From positions 1 through 26,152 of the forward strand of contig CBFDBT010000013.1 of NCBI GenBank assembly GCA_965603115.1: a stretch of DNA of 26,152 nt, written 5' to 3'. The stretch comes from CBFDBT01 sp965603115. Lineage in GTDB: Bacteria; Pseudomonadota; Alphaproteobacteria; Sphingomonadales; Kordiimonadaceae. How positions within the stretch are numbered: the first letter of the stretch is position 1; each line of letters starts with the position of its first letter. A program made the translations under genes and the position numbers. The notes under the pieces were generated by a model. It searched no databases, was not told the DNA's origin, and saw only the letters and a program-made list of their open reading frames with translations. Positions 23,439-26,152 of the stretch are shown here, piece after piece.

Positions 23439-24704
23439 TTAAAAAGCAATACGGTAGCTAAGTTGAAGCTGTGTCTCTTTGGCGCGGGCGGGAATGGAGA
23501 GGTCAGCTCTGCTGGCGCGCTCGCTGTCAATATATTGCACTTCAAACATCAATCGGTGCCCACCATCAAATTCCCGGCTCATGGACGCCATCCATGCGTG
23601 ACCCTTTTCGTTGTTATTATCTTCAACAATTAAGGATAAATCGTCTGTTTTAAAACTGTCATAGCGCAGCGTAAGACGCTGCTCCCCTATCATTTTACTC
23701 AGCAATATATAGTAGGAGGAAAAATCCACATCGGCGGCATGGTGTGTGCCTATCTTGGGGCCCATGATGGTATTGCCTTTCATATATTGCGCGAGAAATT
23801 CAATGTCGGCTGGTAGTATGCTGGTCAGGCCGACATTAACAAAAGTGGTGCCCCAGCTATATTGGTCACCATCAAAGCCAAGTGGATCACCGCGATTATC
23901 ATAGTAGAGGGCTGACAGAGTGAAGCTATCTTCCATCTCCCAGTTACCCGATGCATAATAGCCCACACGGTTGTCAATTTCATGGTGGGGTTCAATCCAT
24001 GGTTTTTGCTTATTAAAAGCGCCAGTGGGCGAAATGGATTGTATATCTGGAAGGGAAAAGCGACCTAAAGCCGTAGCTTTAATATCGTGCAGCGCCCACC
24101 CTCGCCATGCCAGCAAAGTACCGGTTGGATCGTTGAGCATAAAAGCGGCCCCTGTGAGCGATAGGGTGTGACCTTCCATGCGACGTTCCAATGTTAGCTC
24201 TAGACCAGTTGTTTTGATTTCTTCTCCAACCCATGTATTGATCGCTGAGGGTGTAAGGCTATAGGGGCTGGTCCACGCAATATCACTATGTTCAAGGCTT
24301 ATTGGCGGGAAGAACATGCCCATTTTACCGTGCCAACGCCAAGCAGAGGTGGAGGAGGGAGTGTAGGTTAAAAAGGCCTCAACCAGATCAATATTATTTT
24401 TTTGCTCAGGGTCAAATTTGATATGAGCCATGGCCGCCAACTCCCAGTTTAGTTGGGCGTGGCCGACAAAGGATGCTTCTGAAAACTGGAGCGAAGACCG
24501 ATCACCCGTCTGGTTTGTGCCATAGCGGGTTTTACCAAGACCATGATCTAGCCAAGTGCGCTGCTCACTGCCTCGTACCGCGCGAATATCGACTAAAGCT
24601 TCAAAACTAAACTCGGGAAAACTGTCTTGGGCATTAACGCCGAGCGATGGGAAAAGGGTCGTGCAGAACATAATCGTCAAAAATTTCATAGAAGGCTTGA
24701 TCAT
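23439..24704 (-). CDS. Outer-membrane beta-barrel protein, porin-like
   Basis: A 421-residue exported protein. The signal peptide ends near VNAQ|DSF (about residue 26). The mature part is rich in alternating aromatic and polar residues, with repeated short strands such as FSFEALVDIRAVRG, SFTLSALYYDNRG and RLTLRYDSFKTDD, and ends QLSYRIAF with a terminal Phe, as expected of a Bam-assembled barrel. The overall pattern resembles OprO/OprP-type or DUF-class porins in marine alphaproteobacteria, but I cannot name the family. The ATG overlaps the EAL gene stop as ATGA (4 bases), so expression is tied to the upstream c-di-GMP protein. A second ATG at 24689 is possible. Substrate unknown. Confidence 0.82.
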   Translation of the reverse strand: MIKPSMKFLTIMFCTTLFPSLGVNAQDSFPEFSFEALVDIRAVRGSEQRTWLDHGLGKTRYGTNQTGDRSSLQFSEASFVGHAQLNWELAAMAHIKFDPEQKNNIDLVEAFLTYTPSSTSAWRWHGKMGMFFPPISLEHSDIAWTSPYSLTPSAINTWVGEEIKTTGLELTLERRMEGHTLSLTGAAFMLNDPTGTLLAWRGWALHDIKATALGRFSLPDIQSISPTGAFNKQKPWIEPHHEIDNRVGYYASGNWEMEDSFTLSALYYDNRGDPLGFDGDQYSWGTTFVNVGLTSILPADIEFLAQYMKGNTIMGPKIGTHHAADVDFSSYYILLSKMIGEQRLTLRYDSFKTDDLSLIVEDNNNEKGHAWMASMSREFDGGHRLMFEVQYIDSERASRADLSIPARAKETQLQLSYRIAF

Positions 24705-25591
24705 TTGTCTTTTCCCACAGGTCGGATGGGGGCGATATTATTTTTGCCACCTTTGCCATAAGGGGAGCTTTCAATGAAATGCTCTAACTCACTGGCGGGC
24801 AGGGCTTTGCTAAACAGATAGCCTTGTGCGAGGTCGCATCCAAAGTCCTTGAGCATTTTATAAGATTTTTCGTCCTCTACGCCTTCAGCAGTAACTTTTA
24901 ATCCCAAATTATGGCCGAGGTTAATGGTTGATTTCACGATGATTTCATCTTCATTGTTTGTAGCGAGATTGAGCACAAAGGATTTATCAATCTTGATTTC
25001 TTGAACGGGGAGTTTTTTGAGATAACTCATAGAAGAATAGCCCGTGCCATAGTCATCAATAGACAGCGTAAGCCCCATACCGTTGAGCGCATAGAGAACA
25101 TAGAGCGCTAAATCTGGATCTTTCATTACCGCACTTTCGGTAACCTCTAACACTAGCCATTCGGGGCGAACCTTATATTTGTCCAAGAGCTTTTTAATGG
25201 CTTTGGGCAAGTTGTTATCTGTTAAGTCATGGGCAGATAGATTGATCGCGACATTGATGTCATAGTTTTGATCGCGCCACTGTCTACATTGCTTGATAGC
25301 CTCTTCCAGCCCCCACTGGGTCAGATATTGAATTTGGCCCGTTTGTTCCGCCATGGGGATAAAGTCATCAGGAGAGATGAAGCCGCGTGTTGGATGGGTC
25401 CAGCGCACCAAAGCTTCCACATGGCTTATTTTGCCTGTGGAGATATTAATCTTTGGTTGATAATGAAAGACCACCTCGCCTTGCTCAATACCTTTGCGAA
25501 GTTCGCCCATCAAAGACAATTTGTCAGCATAGTGACTATCTTTTTCTGCATCATATAGGGCAATATGGTCTAAATTTTCTATGGCTTGCAA
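24701..25591 (-). CDS. EAL-domain c-di-GMP phosphodiesterase (3' part of a split GGDEF-EAL gene)
   Basis: About 296 residues. The EAL domain should hydrolyse c-di-GMP to pGpG. All catalytic residues are present in the numbering used here: Glu59 (VEAL), Asn117 (NLSAHDL), Glu149 (LEVTES), Asp179-Asp180 (IDDYGTGYSS), Lys203 (IDKSF), Glu236 (AEGVED) and Gln256 (LAQGY). The first 20 residues (HIALYDAEKDS) are the last helix of a GGDEF domain, which belongs to the upstream reading frame. The only start in frame is a TTG at 25591 with no ribosome site, so this is unlikely to be an independent gene. The intact protein would be HAMP-GGDEF-EAL. It overlaps the barrel gene by 4 bases. Confidence 0.85.
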   Translation of the reverse strand: MQAIENLDHIALYDAEKDSHYADKLSLMGELRKGIEQGEVVFHYQPKINISTGKISHVEALVRWTHPTRGFISPDDFIPMAEQTGQIQYLTQWGLEEAIKQCRQWRDQNYDINVAINLSAHDLTDNNLPKAIKKLLDKYKVRPEWLVLEVTESAVMKDPDLALYVLYALNGMGLTLSIDDYGTGYSSMSYLKKLPVQEIKIDKSFVLNLATNNEDEIIVKSTINLGHNLGLKVTAEGVEDEKSYKMLKDFGCDLAQGYLFSKALPASELEHFIESSPYGKGGKNNIAPIRPVGKDK

Positions 25592-26152
25592 GCTTTGGCA
25601 TCGGCTGGATAGTTTGCTATGCCTATGAGCAGGCTAACGTCTATAGCGACATCGCCTATATGAATAGGCTCATTAAATCGGGCAAGAATTTTCTTGGCGT
25701 ATTTTCGTGGTTCAATGTTATCCAGATGTGATAAAACAAGGGCAAAACTGGTTGTCGACAAACGGGCAATCATATTGGCATCAGGGGCGGCACTCTCAAG
25801 GCACGGCACTATATTTTTAATCAGATCCTCACCCATCGAATAGCCAAGGGTATTTTGGATTTCGTCAAAGCGCTGAATAGAGATGATCATTGTGGTAACT
25901 TTATTTCCATTTTCAGCACAGTTTTCGATGGTTTTTGCGAGTAAATTTTCACAACTCAAGCGGTTGGGGAGACCTGTTTCCAGATCATGTTCCGCTTGAT
26001 GCATGATTTTCTTTTCGCGGTCTTCAATGCCCTGAATCATGTTGTTAAAGCTGGTGGCGAGTTGATCAATTTCGAAGTGCTGCTTGAAACTGCGAACTGG
26101 CGTATAGTCCCCAACACTAATGCGACTTGCGGCTTCAGCCAGTAATCGCATA
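25579..26152 (-). CDS. HAMP plus degenerate GGDEF part of the split sensor protein (5' end outside)
   Basis: The frame is open at the right edge, so the gene starts outside. It encodes a HAMP linker (about 4-50 of the visible part, RISVGDYTPV then FNNMIQGIEDREKKI) and a GGDEF fold beginning HDLETGLPNRL. The signature has become STTSF (132-136), and the Mg-binding Asp of the DIDxF motif is lost (SIQRF), so the domain should not make c-di-GMP and is probably regulatory. The frame ends at a TAG after YPADAKACKP, 13 bases into the EAL frame. One extra A after GCC AAA would give YPADAKSLQAIEN and join the two. Whether this is a real mutation or a sequencing error cannot be told. Confidence 0.8.
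   Translation of the reverse strand, partial: MRLLAEAASRISVGDYTPVRSFKQHFEIDQLATSFNNMIQGIEDREKKIMHQAEHDLETGLPNRLSCENLLAKTIENCAENGNKVTTMIISIQRFDEIQNTLGYSMGEDLIKNIVPCLESAAPDANMIARLSTTSFALVLSHLDNIEPRKYAKKILARFNEPIHIGDVAIDVSLLIGIANYPADAKACKP

Noticed and set aside
25586..25603. Programmed -1 frameshift joining the GGDEF and EAL halves
   Set aside because: The site reads GCC AAA GCT and has no X XXY YYZ slippery heptamer or evident downstream structure; a missing A is simpler.
1..26152. CRISPR arrays, tRNA or rRNA genes, insertion sequences, prophage genes
   Set aside because: No regularly spaced repeats, no tRNA-like cloverleaf in any gap, and no transposase, integrase or phage structural protein among the genes.

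Overview
The window looks like chromosomal DNA of a Gram-negative alphaproteobacterium, probably marine. The evidence is an argG / rlmN / IalB-like cluster of the alphaproteobacterial kind, a Caulobacter FlaEY-like protein, a sphingomonad/Caulobacter-style TonB receptor and an OprO/P-like outer-membrane barrel. I cannot place it below class level; Kordiimonadales or Caulobacterales-like lineages would fit. There is no phage, CRISPR array, insertion sequence, tRNA or rRNA gene. Most genes are housekeeping genes or transporters.

Left part (1-7009): the 3' two thirds of polA (+) runs in from the left edge and converges on a PiT phosphate transporter gene (-). The transporter is preceded by four Pho-box-like 7-mers at exact 11-bp spacing, which suggests PhoB control. 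Upstream on the same strand is a large TonB-dependent receptor with its own terminator and a palindromic operator candidate over its promoter.

Middle (6536-14995): a two-gene minus-strand unit encodes a roughly 990-residue beta-propeller protein with hook-protein-like segments (FlaEY-like) and a small exported FliL-like protein. Then come plus-strand yggT, folD, marC and an M28 lipoprotein aminopeptidase, which meets a convergent AEC-family transporter with overlapping stop codons.

Right part (14996-26152): argG (-) has a clean sigma70-type promoter with an inverted repeat in its spacer, and is divergent from a small exported TPR-like gene. rlmN, an IalB-like periplasmic protein, a SpoU-type RNA methyltransferase, an MFS exporter and a membrane TolB-like/TPR protein all follow on the minus strand. 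At the right edge is a HAMP-GGDEF-EAL protein that appears split by one missing A. Its EAL half is coupled by an ATGA overlap to an outer-membrane beta-barrel gene.

I found no clearly new biological system. The most useful leads are the quadruple Pho half-site array, the split c-di-GMP gene coupled to a porin-like gene, the FlaEY-like/FliL-like pair, and several palindromes placed exactly over promoters.
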